Shown here: positions 44,840-56,489 of the stretch, in pieces | Layout: the number at the start of each line of letters is the position of its first letter | Position numbering within the stretch: position 1 is the first letter of the stretch | NCBI RefSeq assembly: GCF_950295315.1 | Contig: NC_080176.1 | Span: forward strand, 36,476,189-36,540,188 | Origin: Erinaceus europaeus | Lineage: Eukaryota > Chordata > Mammalia > Eulipotyphla > Erinaceidae | Direction: 5' to 3' | Length of the DNA: 64,000 nucleotides | Notes under the pieces: model-generated | The model's input: only the letters and a program-made list of their open reading frames with translations | The model's database searches: none | Told to the model about the DNA's origin: nothing | Translations under genes and position numbers: made by a program

Positions 44840-46101
44840 TTGCTAAAGCTGGTATGACAGTGTTTGGCACAGACATTGACCAGGTGCCTGTCCTCATGCA
44901 GCTCTAATTGGTGGCCTCTCCTCCCCTCACACCCCTATCTGTTCTATCTGCTCACTTACACATATTTCCTAAATGAAACTACTTTTCATTTAAATTCATG
45001 GAGCTAACCCTAACCCCAACTGTATCATCTCTGCCCCTCAATTATTGCTGTAGCCTTATATATGGTCTCTTCCCAAACAAGTCTCCATGGTTAGTAAGCT
45101 AATACTTTTTTACTTCCAGAAAATTAAATTATCTGATCTTCCCTAAATAGGAAGCCTCAGGTGGTAAACATAAAATAATTAAGTTTCTCCACAATGAACT
45201 TTTTTCACAAGGGATCTGCTATAAGAATTAATACAAATAATCTGCTCATTTGAGGGGGAAATTTCATTATTTTTACCGCATTTTTAGTTGTGTTGCTGAC
45301 GGAGTTCTGACCTCTGCTGAGAGCAATAATAAAGCATATGCTGTGACTTTTGTGTTGTTTATGCTCATTCAGATGATGCCCTTTTTATACCTCGTAATGC
45401 TCTAATTACTCAGAAACAACCACAAAGCAATTTGGACCAGCTAGAATCCCCTCTCAGTTTTGTGATTTTGTGTTGTCCCTACATTGTATACAAGAAGACT
45501 TGACCTGGAGCTGGCAGTGAGAAATGTGTAATTAGAAGCACTTCCTAAGAAAGTGACAAGTGAAGACTTGAGGATTTCCGCAGGAGGCTGAAGCTGCAGA
45601 TACTCATTATAGGTACTTGGGAGGCACAGCTGCCCTGCTGAAAACCATGTCTAATTGCTGTGGCACTGGATGCAGACATGGAGGACAGCCCAGGGCTGCC
45701 CAGAGCAAGAAATGGTGTCGATGGCAACACATCACTCCATTTTTAAGCTGTCCACTTATTTCTGTTTCATAGAAAGACATCTCTTAGTGTTTCTTCCCCT
45801 CCACTTTCTCCTCCTACCTATCTCAGACCATGTGCCAGCAATGAATACCCTCTAGGTCTAACATTCTGTGGTAGTTAATGCTAACTGAGTTAAGTGCCCT
45901 TAGTTTTACCTCCCACCAGTCAGTAACTACTGCACCATGAAGCATCTTTTCCAACCAAATTATTATTTAATCAAAACAAAAGAAAATGAACTCTTATTGC
46001 TGTTAACAATTATCAACATTCCCTATGAATCTAAATGGGTATAGAGGAGGTTTTAAATTCAAGAGCTGTCCCTCTTGGGGTGGGGTTGAAGATGGTCAGT
46101 T
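44840..46101. other. Repeat-poor single-copy DNA
   Basis: This 1.26-kb stretch has no recognisable transposon. Positions about 45260-45700 show mixed composition with homeodomain-type ATTA cores (ctctaattactcag, gtgtaattagaag). It is a candidate for a conserved non-coding element. Opposite-strand frames of 61 and 66 codons near 45545-45855 have no recognisable domain. Confidence 0.4.
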
Positions 46102-46115
46102 AAGAAGGGCTTTCT

Positions 46116-47635
46116 TAGTTGTGGTATATATACACAATGGAATACTATACAGCTATCAAGAACAGTGAACCCACCTTCTCTGACCCATCTTGGACAGAGC
46201 TAGAAGGAATTATGTTAAGTGAGCTAAGTCAGAAAGATAAAGATGAGTATGGAATGATCCCACTCATCAACAGAAGTTGAGAAAGAAGATCTGAAAGGGA
46301 AACTAAAAGCAGGATCTGACTAAATTGAAAGTAGGGCACCAAAGTAAAAACCCTGTGGTAAGGGGTAGACATGTGGCTTCCTGGGCCGGTGGGGGGTGGG
46401 GGTGGGTGGGTGGGATGGGACACAGTCTTTTGGTGGTGGGAATGGTGTTTATGTACACTCCTAGTAAAGTGTAGTCATATAAATCACTAGTTAATTAATA
46501 TGAGAGGGGGAAAATTAATTGTATATCTCGAAGTTTTTAAAACACAGACTCAGTCTTACTCAATCTTCTTAATATATAGGCTGTGTATTTGATATGCGGA
46601 CTCTCTCAAAAGCCTAGACCAAGTAGATCAGAGGCAACCAGTGGCACAGCTATTTACAAGATACTGGGTACTATACAGCAAACCCTAACAAAAGGACTTT
46701 TCAAAGTTAACCCAATTACCAAATAATGTGATGATAACATTAACTATCCATTGACTTTTTGAACCCTAAGACAGCAGGAACCTCACATCTGCACTAGAGA
46801 GCCTATATTTCCCCCAGTCCTGGAACCTTAGGATAGGGCCCACTTTCCCGCATGCCTCTCCCAATCCATGTCAAATAATATTGCATCAGCCGATTGCAAC
46901 CTAATCAACGCAACGATTGCCACCTCGACATGCTTCAGCTCAGACTGTGTCCAGAGACTTCAGGTGTGGAATGACAACCCTTCAGCTTCATTACTCGGGT
47001 GAGACCTTTCCTTTCATAGCATTCTCTAATTCCATCCCAGGTGGATCACTTTCTAACAAAGTCCCAAAACCTAGATATAGACCAGGTTCTGTGAGAGCAT
47101 ATGTTCACATGTATCCATAAACAAGTGCAAAATATATACCTGAAAGCAGAAGTGCACTAGAGTTTGCAGTGAGTACCTCCCTAACACTTCCTCTCCTCTA
47201 TTCCAAGCTTTGGGTCCATGATTGCTCAACAATTTGTTTGGCTTCGTATGTTAACTCTTTTTTTAGTCACCAGGTTCCAGATGCCATCAGGATGCCTGCC
47301 AGGCTTCCCTAGACTGAAGACCCCACCAATGTGTCCTGGAGCTCAGCTTCCCCAGAGACCCACCCTACTAGGGAAAGAGAGAGGCAGACTGGGAGTATGG
47401 ACCGACCAGTCAACTCCCATGTTCAGCGGGGAAGCAATTACAGAAGCCAGACCTACCTTCTACAACCCACAATGACCCTGGGTCCATGCTCCCAGAGGGA
47501 TAGAGAATGGGAAAGCTATCAGGGGAGGGGGTGGGATATGGAGATTGGGCGGTGGGAATTGTGTGGAGTTGTACCCCTTCTACCCTATGGTTTTGTTAAT
47601 TTATCCTTTCTTAAATAAAAAATAAATTTAAAAAA
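46116..47635 (+). mobile_element. L1 3' end with the complete long 3'UTR, with TSD
   Basis: A 1.52-kb insertion starts near the end of ORF2 (gtggtatatatacacaatgg) and continues through about 1.3 kb of 3'UTR to an AAATAAAAAATAAATTT tail. The TSD aagaagggctttct lies at 46102-46115 and 47636-47649 (14 of 14). It serves as the reference for the other 3'UTR fragments in this window. Confidence 0.95.
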
Positions 47636-47905
47636 AAGAAGGGCTTTCTCTGCATACAAAGGGCTGCTTGGAGCACCCATAAGGACTACTCACCCAGGCA
47701 GAGGAGGTGGGAATACATGAGAAAGTCACATAAGCAACACACCCAGGCTTTCACCCATCTTCTTTGTTGATACCCTTCCAACCAAGTGTCCCAAGTTCTT
47801 CCAGGGATTATCTGAAAAGAAGACTTCTTCCTTGAACAGTGAAAATGTGAAATCTGCATGTACAATTATGAACACACTTTATATTTTCTTAAACATTTTA
47901 AATTA

Positions 47906-48096
47906 TCAATTTATTATTTTTTATTTGATAGGACAGAGAGAAACTGAAAGGGTAGGGGGAGGTACAGAAGAGGAGAGAAAGAGTGACACCTGCTTCACTG
48001 CTCATGAAGCATCCCTCCAGCAGGTGAGCGCCGGGGATTGAACCTGGGACCTTGTTCATGGTAACATGCTCAACTGGGTGTGCCAACACCTCCCCC
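47906..48096 (-). mobile_element. SINE type B
   Basis: Antisense body with ccagcaggtgagcgccgggg, gattgaacctgggacc and the head end gccaacacctccccc. Confidence 0.88.
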
Positions 48097-48175
48097 TTAA
48101 CTACAGTTTCTGATCTCTGATGATGTGGTTAGCACACACAGTCTCTACCGAACCTGCAGTGTGAATTCCTGTTCC

Positions 48176-48290
48176 ACAAGTGGGAAAACTGAGGCTGAGA
48201 GAGATTATTCTGGTTAAGATTCACCACACCCTGGTAAAAAGCAGCACTGGCCTTTGATTCCTATTCTTTTCATCACATGGGAGTGTTACT
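48176..48290 (+). mobile_element. MIR element, 3' part
   Basis: gtgggaaaactgaggctgag, agagattattctggttaag and tgatt-containing text follow the 3' half of MIR (fraction after the core). Confidence 0.65.
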
Positions 48291-48364
48291 TATGTGTGGT
48301 CATGTGTGAAGAAGTCAATCACAAAAATAAGTATCTTGAATCACTCTCATTAAAATGTATTTTG

Positions 48365-48693
48365 TAGGGGGCCTGGTGGTAGCACAGCAGGTTAAGCGCA
48401 CATGGTGGGAAGCACAAGGACCAGCATAAGGATCCGGGTTCGAGTCCTTGGCTCCCCACCTGCAGGGGGAGTCACTTCACAAGCAGTGAAGCATGTCTGC
48501 AGGTGTCTGTCTTTCTCTATCCCCTCTGTCTTTGCCTCCTCTCTCAATTTCTCTCTGTCCTATCCAATAACAACGTCATCAATAATAACTACAACAACAA
48601 TGATAAATAACAAGGGCAACAAATAGCCTCTAGGAAGTAGATTCATGGTGCAGGCTCTGAACCCTAGCAATAAGCCTGGAGGCAAAAAAAAAA
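48365..48693 (+). mobile_element. SINE type A, full length
   Basis: Head ggtggtagcacagcaggtta, B box gggttcgagtccttgg, distal module (ggaagtagattcatggtgca) and a poly-A tail. Flanks gtattttg lie at 48357-48364 and 48694-48701. Confidence 0.92.
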
Positions 48694-49083
48694 GTATTTT
48701 GAAAGCAAAAAGCTTCCTACAATCAGCTGAGTCTAAAATCTCAGCTTCTTACTTATTTATTTTTTAAAAAATATTTTTAAATGATTTGGTGTAATATACA
48801 AATAACACAAAAATTACCCTCCTAACCATCTTTATGTGCTTAAGTGACATTAAGCACATTCCCACTGACAGGCAACCATCACCACCATTCATCTCTAGCC
48901 ATGTCTGCATCTTATAAAACTGAAGCTCTGTCCACAAACAACTGCTCATCCCTTCTCTCAACCCATCCTCCGCCACACAAGCCCCTGGAAACCAGAGAGA
49001 TGGGGGGTGGGGAGTAGAGGGAGAGGACATCATAGCAATGAAGCTTCCTCCAGTGTGGCAGAGGCCACTGGAACATGGATGGA

Positions 49084-49464
49084 TGTCGTATGCTTTACAT
49101 TGGTTTGTCCTAGCCCTCCCCCCGCCAAGAGAATTGGATCAGTCCTGTTAATTTCGCGGGCCTGCTTGGCCCCACCCGAAGGAACCCCGGGAGAGGGTTC
49201 CTGAGTTCGAGAGTAAGAGAGTTGCAGAGCTTCAGAGTACGAGAGTTCGAGAGTTCCTGAGTTCGAGAGTTTCAGGGTTTCAGAGTAAGAGAGAGTGCCA
49301 GAGAGAAAGAGTTCCTGGGTTCCTGAGTTCCAGAGTAAGAGACAGTTCCTGAGTTCGAGAGTAAGGGAGAGTGCTTGTGCCACCCCAGCCGTTGTCTCCA
49401 CGTCTCTGTTACCCGCCTGTGAAGCAAGCCGGCCCGGCAAGAGCCTTACGAATTTTTAACAACA
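49084..49464 (+). mobile_element. Solo LTR with GAGTTC array, 6-bp TSD
   Basis: It starts tgtcgtatgctttaca and ends tttttaacaaca. The TSD gatgga lies at 49078-49083 and 49465-49470. The centre (49198-49370) is a degenerate array of GAGTTC/GAGAGT units. Compared with its sister at 902-1242, a segment of about 95 bp that holds AATAAA is missing between gtgcttgtgcc and agccgttgtc. Confidence 0.92.
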
Positions 49465-49790
49465 GATGGAGCACATGGCAAAAGTACACACTATCCAGGT
49501 AGGGCCCTATTTTCACTCCTGTCTCTGAATTTGATTGATCTTGGGAGTAGAAGCATATGTCATTTGTCTTTTTGTGATTATTTCACTTCACATAATGTCC
49601 TTAAGATTCATCCATATTGTAGCATGTATCAGTTCCCCTCCTTTCTAAAACAGTAATAGGTGGAAAAGTCACTATGCATTTGTGCATTAAAAAATATACC
49701 ATGACTTTTCTGACAAACCGATATTTCACTGTCAGTATATAGTTCATTTTTTTTGCTCGTCTAACTATGGCTGAGCACTTCAGTTGCTTC

Positions 49791-49857
49791 AACCTTACAC
49801 CAGTCCTTGCACTTTGTGCCATGTGAGCTTAACCTGCTACACTACCACCTGACTCCT
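49791..49857 (-). mobile_element. SINE type A, tRNA-like head only, with TSD
   Basis: Only the first 60-odd bases of a type A SINE are present, in antisense (ccagtccttgcactttgtgc to ctacactaccacctgactcc). Body and A-tail are absent. The flanks agttgcttc are identical at 49782-49790 and 49858-49866. Confidence 0.8.
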
Positions 49858-49960
49858 AGTTGCTTCCATCTTTTGGCTCCTGTGAATCATGTTGCTGTGT
49901 GGACATCTTTACTGCTAAGATTGAGACTGAGAAGAATGGCTCTTAAAGGAGGACACAGGC

Positions 49961-50627
49961 CACTTAATCTTCCTCAGCTTAAGCAATCAGCAGAGTGCCA
50001 CATGGATCATTAACCCAACCACAAAGGCAGGGGAGAGAGCTGCTTGATGCCCACAGCTCCAACAGGTTGGCCAGCTGGAGCACCAAAAGCTCACCCTAAC
50101 ATACCTGAGGAGGAGCTTAGACATTTAAGTCCAGAACTTTAGCTTCTGAGGAAAACAAGGTTCTTCAAACTCAAATGACTCTGGCCTCGATTGTGGACTT
50201 TTGCCTGGGAATCCATGAACTAATCCTGCCACCTTCTTCCAGCCACTGGGTACAGTAGGGGTACGGTAAGTGGTGTTCTACTCCAGAAGTTACCATCATA
50301 GAATTTTGTTTAAATTGTGAGGAAGGGCTTTTCTGGATGTCCTGATGGCTGGGAGACATTAATGATATTCAACATATGGGGCTGGGGACTCTGCCATTTG
50401 TGAAGTAGTTGCTCACAACAGAGAATTGTCCTGCATTGTGAGTCACCTTCAACAGTCTCAATACAGTGTCTTGTAAGTGGAAAGCCCATATGATCGGCTA
50501 GGCCTAAAACCCAGTTATGTTTGACAATTGAACACAAGAGTGATTTTGCGTGTTTTTTTCACATATACCAGATTTCCCAAGAATGCAACTACTGAGTAAG
50601 TTAGATGAGGCTGTGCTTTTCAGTAAT
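49961..50627. other. Single-copy DNA, no gene seen
   Basis: No recognised repeat or domain-bearing frame. Confidence 0.4.
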
Positions 50628-50642
50628 TAAAACTTTACAACT

Positions 50643-50887
50643 GGGAGTCGGGCTGTAGCGCAGCGGGTTAAGCGCAGGTGGCGCAAAGCACAAGGACTGG
50701 CATAAGGATCCCGGTTCGAACCCCGGCTCCCCACCTGCAGGGGAGTCGCTTCACAGGCGGTGAAGCAGGTCTGCAGGTGTCTATCTTTCTCTCCTCCTCT
50801 CTGTCTTCCCCTCCTCTCTCCATTTCTCTCTGTCCTATCCAACAACGACAACAACAATAATAACTACAACAATAAAAAGGGCAACAA
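50643..50887 (+). mobile_element. SINE type A, best-preserved copy, perfect TSD
   Basis: The head gtagcgcagcgggttaagcg and B box ggttcgaaccccgg look nearly undamaged. The CpGs cggtg, gtcgct and acgac are retained. The perfect 15-bp TSD taaaactttacaact lies at 50628-50642 and 50888-50902. The element ends in AATAAAAAGGGCAACAA. High CpG retention and the exact TSD point to a recent insertion. Confidence 0.97.
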
Positions 50888-51078
50888 TAAAACTTTACAA
50901 CTAAAAATTTACGATGCAATGGCGCCTAGCATGTGAGTTGCAAAAAGTATATATGCCCTTAATAGCTGCTGCTGAATGGCCACATTCAGGAGAGCCTATG
51001 CTAAGGGGCAAGCATCCAGCTCATTCCTTAGTTCTTCTAATGTAGACACCCCAGAATGTACATATTAAAATATACATT

Positions 51079-51312
51079 AGGGGGCCAGGAGGTGGCTCAC
51101 CTGGTAAAGCATACCATGCACTCAGTTCCAGCAAGCCCCCAGCCACCATATGGGAGTACTGTGCAAAGGGTAAGCTCCATGAGTGGAAGCAGTACTGTGG
51201 TGTCTTTCTTCCTTCTCTCTACCCCTTTCTCTTTGCCTTCTATCTAGAAAAAAAAATCCACCTGGAGTATTGGCATTATGCAGGCATGAAGCCCCAACGA
51301 AGGTCTGACAGC
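51079..51312 (+). mobile_element. SINE type B/F
   Basis: Head ggccaggaggtggctcacct, gtactgtggtgtctttcttc, an A-run, and a distal module with gaagccccaacgaagg. Confidence 0.8.
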
Positions 51313-52155
51313 AAGGAAAGAAGATATATTATTATAATTTATATAATATACATTGTTATTATAAATGTATATCCTCGTATTTATTCCTTATTTTATACTC
51401 AGCATACTATTTTACTTTCATTTTTGAACATTATGTGATTGACAATATTGAACCATGATTCCTCATCCCAAATTCTTGGGGACTGCTTCATATGTTTCAG
51501 AATTCAAAACTTTTTAGATTTTAGAAAAATAATGTGGTCTACATACAACACATTATATAAGCTCTCCATGGGATCTAAAATAGCATCCTACAGTCAAGCT
51601 CACTTGAATTTCTATAGCAAAAGACATAAATAGACACATGGAGTGAGATAAATAAAACTGTATACTGTAGCTGCAGGTTAACTCAGCAAAACCCACTTTG
51701 GGTTTCAGAGCTGTTTGAATCCGGATCAGGGCATGTGACCCTGTCTTTCTGGCTCTCGCCTGGCAGTAGTAAGGGGGTAAGGAAGAAGTCGGTCTGACCC
51801 ACTGAGAGTGAGTTTCTACCCACCAATCAAACTCAGAACCCTTCCACCCCTCCATGTCACCACACATCAGTGGCTCAAGTGAGTGGAACCTGGTTATTGT
51901 CTATCCTGTCTGTTAGATTCTGATCTCATCAGGTCACTGTCATTGTCATCAGAACAAGCCCCCTTTCCCCCTCCCACCTCCTAATTTACCATATTTGAGG
52001 AGCTCAGCACCACTGCCCTCCCCACCTTCTCCTCTTCCACCATTAACCAAAGATAAGCTATTTTCTCTGCCTGAAATTCCCACTTTACCCTAGCCCTTGA
52101 ACTCTAGGTGAGTGATTCCTTCTTTAACCCCAGGCTAAAAGACAGCTATTTATAA
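51313..52155. other. Single-copy DNA, no gene recognised
   Basis: An AT-rich start is followed by a more GC-balanced part at 51650-52100 that lacks recognisable repeats or coding signals. Confidence 0.4.
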
Positions 52156-52285
52156 CTTGGGAGGTGGCATAGTGGATGAAGTACTAGACTCTCAGTCATG
52201 AGGTCCCAAGTGCAATCCTGATTATCACATGTGCTAGAATGGTGCTCTGCTTCTCTTTCTCTAATGAGTAAAGATCTATTATTTA
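52156..52285 (+). mobile_element. SINE type C
   Basis: cttgggaggtggcatagtgg, tctcagtcatgaggtcccaa and a CT-rich end. Confidence 0.8.
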
Positions 52286-53229
52286 AAAGCCACCTATTCA
52301 CGAGATTTCCTCAGAATCCAAACAGCATTTACCTCTCAAGAGAAATCCTGCAACTCTTGGTATATTCATTCATCACAGAAATGTATGTTGTGAGTGCTTA
52401 TTGTGTGCCAGATTAAGAGTTCTAGGAAAAGTCTCATTCTCAGAGGATCCCAGAGCTCAACAAACATGATTATAATGTAACGTGCAATGGAAAGGGAGAG
52501 CTGAACATATAGGGGAGTCACTGATTCTATCCTGCAGAACCATGAAGGATGTCATCGTGAAGAAGTCACTGAAACTGCTTACAATGGTCCAAGAGGAAAA
52601 GAAAGACAAATAAAGACCAAGGCACAGAAATGGAGAGAATTCTGTAGGACTGAGGCTAAACAGAGGGTCTAGCTAAGAGGTCAGTCAAGGAAGAAAGGCA
52701 GAGCTAGATTCCAAAGAACCAACATTCCTATGATGAAGAACATGGACCCTACATAACCTGAGATTTCTAGTGATAGTATTTCCCAGCGTCCATTAGAAGA
52801 TAGAACTTTCACCACCCTCCTGACCTTGCCAGGGAAGCCAGGGTTCCTTTCAGCTGCCCTGTTAGGAACAGTTCTGTTCCCACAGTAACAAGAACTCACT
52901 TTTTTAGGACAGCTACTCGATATGCCAAACACTCTGCAAAGTTCTGTTCTGTTCTCTTCAGAAAGGGGTTAGTTGTTGGCGTGCCCAGGAGCCAAAGTCC
53001 CAGGACAAATTCGTCCTGGCTTTCTAGAATATTAATTTCACTCAAAGATTTTGGAAGGAAGTTAATTAGTGTAAGGTGTACATTTTAAAAGATTTTACAG
53101 CAAATCCAACATAGATTTGTGTTATGGAACATAATATCAAATTAACACTTTTCTTAATGAATTTGTGATCTGAAGAGGTGATGTACTTTTCATGAAACAA
53201 AATTCAAATAAAAGTTTATACCTCTATTC
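52286..53229. other. Single-copy DNA, possible L2-like scrap
   Basis: Positions about 52385-52480 (gagtgcttattgtgtgccag) read like the 3' end of an ancient L2/MIR-type repeat. The rest is unassigned. Confidence 0.35.
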
Positions 53230-54320
53230 TCCATTTGACCAACTTCACTTACAAAGGCAACAACTATTCTGAGTCTCTTGGGGACACTTCAAAAGATCAT
53301 CTGTTTATGTACAAAAGCAAATGCCCATATTTGTGGGATATTATTGTAATTTTTAGTTCAAATGATAGCATAAAATACATATTTTTAATTCTTCAGATAA
53401 CAGCATATCTTAGAGATTTCTTCATAACATGTTCATACAGAGGTCACCCTTAATATGAATGAAATTTCATTATATAGATATGAATCATTCTGAGAATTAT
53501 TTCTAACATCTATATATTAATACTTATTTATTACTGGATAGAGATGGAGAGAAATTGAGAGGGGAGAGGGATATAAAGAGGGAGAGAGACAGAGAGACAT
53601 CTGCAGCCCTGCTTCACCACTCATGAAGCTTTATCCCTGAAGGTGGTGGCCAGGGGCTTGAACCTGGCTCCTTGCACACTGTGATGTGTGCACTTAACCA
53701 AGTTATACCACTGCCTGCCCCCTCTAATACTTTTGTATCATAAATAGCACTATAGCAAATATAACCTTGAATATTATTCATTTGTACATGTGCTTGTATA
53801 TTGGACACATATTTGTAGGACAAATTCCAAAAAGTAGGTCAAAATTGTATGATCTAATTGTCCTCTGAAGAGCATTCCAATATATACTATATCAAGTTCT
53901 GTTTTCTTATCTCTAAGCCAATAATAATAACAACAGTGTTGATCAGGATCTATTCTCAAACTTTTTTACTTTGGCCAATCTGACAGGTGAAGATTTATAT
54001 CTTCTTATAGTTTCTATTTGTTTTTCTGAAACTACAAAGAAAGTTGAACCATTTTTAATGCTCAAGACTCATTTACATTTGTTATACCATTTGCCCATTT
54101 TTTCCATTGGGTTGTTGGTTTATTTGTTAATAATATTTAGGATTTTTGTTAATTATTAAGGTATTTTTGTGATGTGACTTGCAATATTTTCCTCCAAAAT
54201 GTCTGTCTTTTGATTTCTTCTCCCATATAATCATTTGTGATTTCTTTATAGCTCAATTTATCTTTCAATTTTTATAGCTTTTGATTTTACATTAAAGTTT
54301 TACCTCATCCAAAGAAATTA
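53230..54320 (-). mobile_element. Old L1M 3' end, interrupted by a SINE
   Basis: Antisense L1M text includes catgtgcttgtatattggacac, taggacaaattccaaaaagt and gcattccaatatatac. Continuity is clearest from 53725. The part before the SINE at 53526 is weaker. Confidence 0.6.
53526..53724 (-). mobile_element. SINE type B, with TSD
   Basis: Complete antisense copy; flanks taatactt at 53518-53525 and 53725-53732. Confidence 0.9.
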
Positions 54321-54354
54321 AAAATATTCTTAGGGCAGGGATCGAAAAGGTGTG

Positions 54355-54562
54355 AATTCTCCCCCTCTATATCTCCCCCTCCTCTCTTGATTTCTCTCTA
54401 TCCGATCCAACAACAACGACAGCAATAACAACAACAACAATAAATAAAAAGGGCAATAAAGGGGGAAAAATAGCCTCCAGGAGCAGTGGATTTGTAGTGT
54501 AGGCACCAAGCCCCAGCAATAACCCTGGAAGCAAAATAATAATAATAATAATAATAACAATA
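54355..54562 (+). mobile_element. SINE type A, 5'-truncated
   Basis: It begins inside the CT-rich body and keeps the A-rich centre, the distal module (cctccaggagcagtggattt) and a (TAA)n tail. The tRNA-like head is missing. Confidence 0.88.
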
Positions 54563-54569
54563 ATTTTCC

Positions 54570-54775
54570 TCAAGAGGTTAAAGATAGAGTTACCATGTGA
54601 CCTAGCAATCCTATTTCTGGTCTAGAGAATATGAAAACATTGACACAGAAATTTACTGCACCCCAATGTTTACCCCATTATTATCTCAATAAGAAAGACT
54701 TGGTATACTAGAATATTATTCAGTTATAAAAAGGAGTGAGATTTTTTCCAGTAGCAGCAAAAAAAGGGGGGAGGG
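54570..54775 (+). mobile_element. Old L1M ORF2 end
   Basis: ccatgtgacctagcaatcct, ccaatgtttaccccattatt and gaatattattcagttataaa follow the forward order of an old L1 3' end. A G-rich run at 54765-54775 follows. Confidence 0.75.
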
Positions 54776-55670
54776 ACTTTGAGTAGATTTTTCAAAGTAT
54801 TCAAGGTTACATGAGAAAGAAAAAACAAGTATTGGAAGATAGAGATAGAGAGTGTCTGTATCTGTGACCATTTTGGAGGACTCCAGAGACAGGTGCATCT
54901 GTGTCCTCTACCACAGAAAAATCATTTGCATGCATCCTAAAGGCTCACGCCAGGATAAGCTCAAAGGCTCCTACTCTCTTGGTCTAATAAAGGCAGATAA
55001 GTCATATTGGGTTCTTAGAAAAAGGAAGCCTTCTTCTCTTAGCTTTTGTGCTGGAGGGACAGTGTGCTGATACAGAATATGAGCTCATACTGAAATCTGG
55101 CCAGTGTTTCACCTTCTCACCTGTCCTACTCTCCCTATGGTTCCTTTAGGAATTACAGCTATGTCCTTAGTTGGAGATCTTGAAACCACTTTCTCTTTAG
55201 TATCTCTCACACTTGACCCCTCTTTTCCATTCTTAGTGCCAATTCCAAGTTTTATTGCCTGGGGCCCGAATTGTTGTAATAGAGACCTAATAGTGCCCCA
55301 TATTCACCCCACCCTGTGGGGTGTGTGGCCTGAAATGCCCTATTTCCAGTGTAAATTAGAGTCTGAGATCAAGTATCACTTTCTCTATGGGACTTCTCTG
55401 ACTCCTAGAATTTGGTCATTCCTTGCTGATGCAAAATCCACACCCTGAGAGATTATAGCAGGGAATTGTCCAGGGATCAGCTGTGTGGCCAGAAGCATGC
55501 CACCATGCTTCACTTTGTTGAGCCTGTTTCTTTAACTGTCAGACAGGATGAAGATCAGGACTATGTCCAGAATTCAAATTACATAGCTAGAAATAACCAT
55601 TTCAGGGGTTACAAATAAAAAGGAACTCACTCTTGCTCCCTTTGCACTTTCCCTAATTTCATCAGCAGGC
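54776..55670. other. Single-copy DNA, no gene recognised
   Basis: A 114-codon plus frame (55104-55448) lacks any recognisable motif, and neither splice sites nor a domain support it. Confidence 0.4.
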
Positions 55671-55790
55671 CTGCAACTTTTTGAAGTCCGAGACTCTGTC
55701 TTAACCTCAGCGCCTAGCAGAAAGCAAGGCATACAGATCAAAGCTTGCCAAGTGAATAAGCACATAATAGAAGAATGAATAAAAATCCTT
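55671..55790 (+). mobile_element. L2-like 3' end
   Basis: gagactctgtcttaacctca, gcgcctagcagaaagcaagg and a terminal gaatgaataaa follow the typical order of an L2 3' terminus. Confidence 0.5.
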
Positions 55791-55877
55791 CTCCACATTT
55801 TAGATTCTCTCTTTAATACTGTATGCACACTCAGCTAGGCTTTCAACACAATCACCTCTCACCTAAAATATCCCCTA

Positions 55878-56120
55878 TCAGGGCAGGGAGATAGCTCACC
55901 TGTAGAGCAAGACATAGCTTACTGTGCACAGGGTCCCAGGTTCCAGCTCCAGCACCACAGGGGAACACCAAGAAACCCTAGACAAGTCCCATGGATGGTG
56001 GAGTGATCTTATGATGCCTGCCCCTTTCCTTGCCCTCCCTCCTTCAATAAAAGCAATGAAAAAGTTAGCTTGGGAATGGAATTGTCCATGTGCAAGTCCT
56101 CATCAAGATACACGGACACA
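55878..56120 (+). mobile_element. SINE type F
   Basis: gggagatagctcacctgtag, ggtcccaggttccagctcca, caccacaggggaacaccaag and gtcccatggatggtggagtg. Confidence 0.85.
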
Positions 56121-56489
56121 CAGACACACGCCACCTCTGACTCTTTAGACCCAATAGGTTCAAATTCCTTAGATTCACAGTTATTATGGTCTGACTCAAT
56201 TTATTGTTTTTCAACATTTTCTTCCATTATCACTGTTGTAGCTCTGTAGCTGTTCTGGCTGTCATGTCCACTGCCAACTACTTCCTAAACTCTGTTCTTC
56301 TACAAGAAGTCATTTCCTCTCAGCTCAACCACATCTTATCCATATGGGGTAAATAAAGCTAGCTGCTTCTTCATGGTTACCAATCCATTCACTTTCCACA
56401 AAGTTGAAACTATTGTGATCTCCCTAGTTTCTGTTTTGCTTTAATTAGTCAGTGTTGTTTTAAAAAGACATATTCTATGTCTAAGAAAT
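56121..56489. other. Single-copy DNA, no feature seen
   Basis: No recognised repeat or gene. Confidence 0.4.

Larger units (their letters stand above)
48760..49960 (-). mobile_element. Old L1M 3' end, broken by later insertions
   Basis: Segments 48760-48990, 49471-49790 and 49867-49960 are consecutive antisense L1M text (gcttaagtgacattaagcac, catgtctgcatcttataaaa, cataatgtccttaagattca, atcttttggctcctgtgaat). The LTR at 49084 and the SINE head at 49791 interrupt it. Positions 48991-49077 include a G-rich piece of unclear origin. Confidence 0.78.

Noticed and set aside
49198..49370. Regularly repeated short units, considered as a CRISPR-like or satellite array
   Set aside because: Units are 6-12 bp, degenerate, without unique spacers, and lie inside an LTR bounded by a TSD in mammalian DNA.
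50643..50720. A possible functional tRNA gene (A and B boxes)
   Set aside because: It is the head of a type A SINE; the body, tail and TSD follow, and no proper acceptor stem closes.
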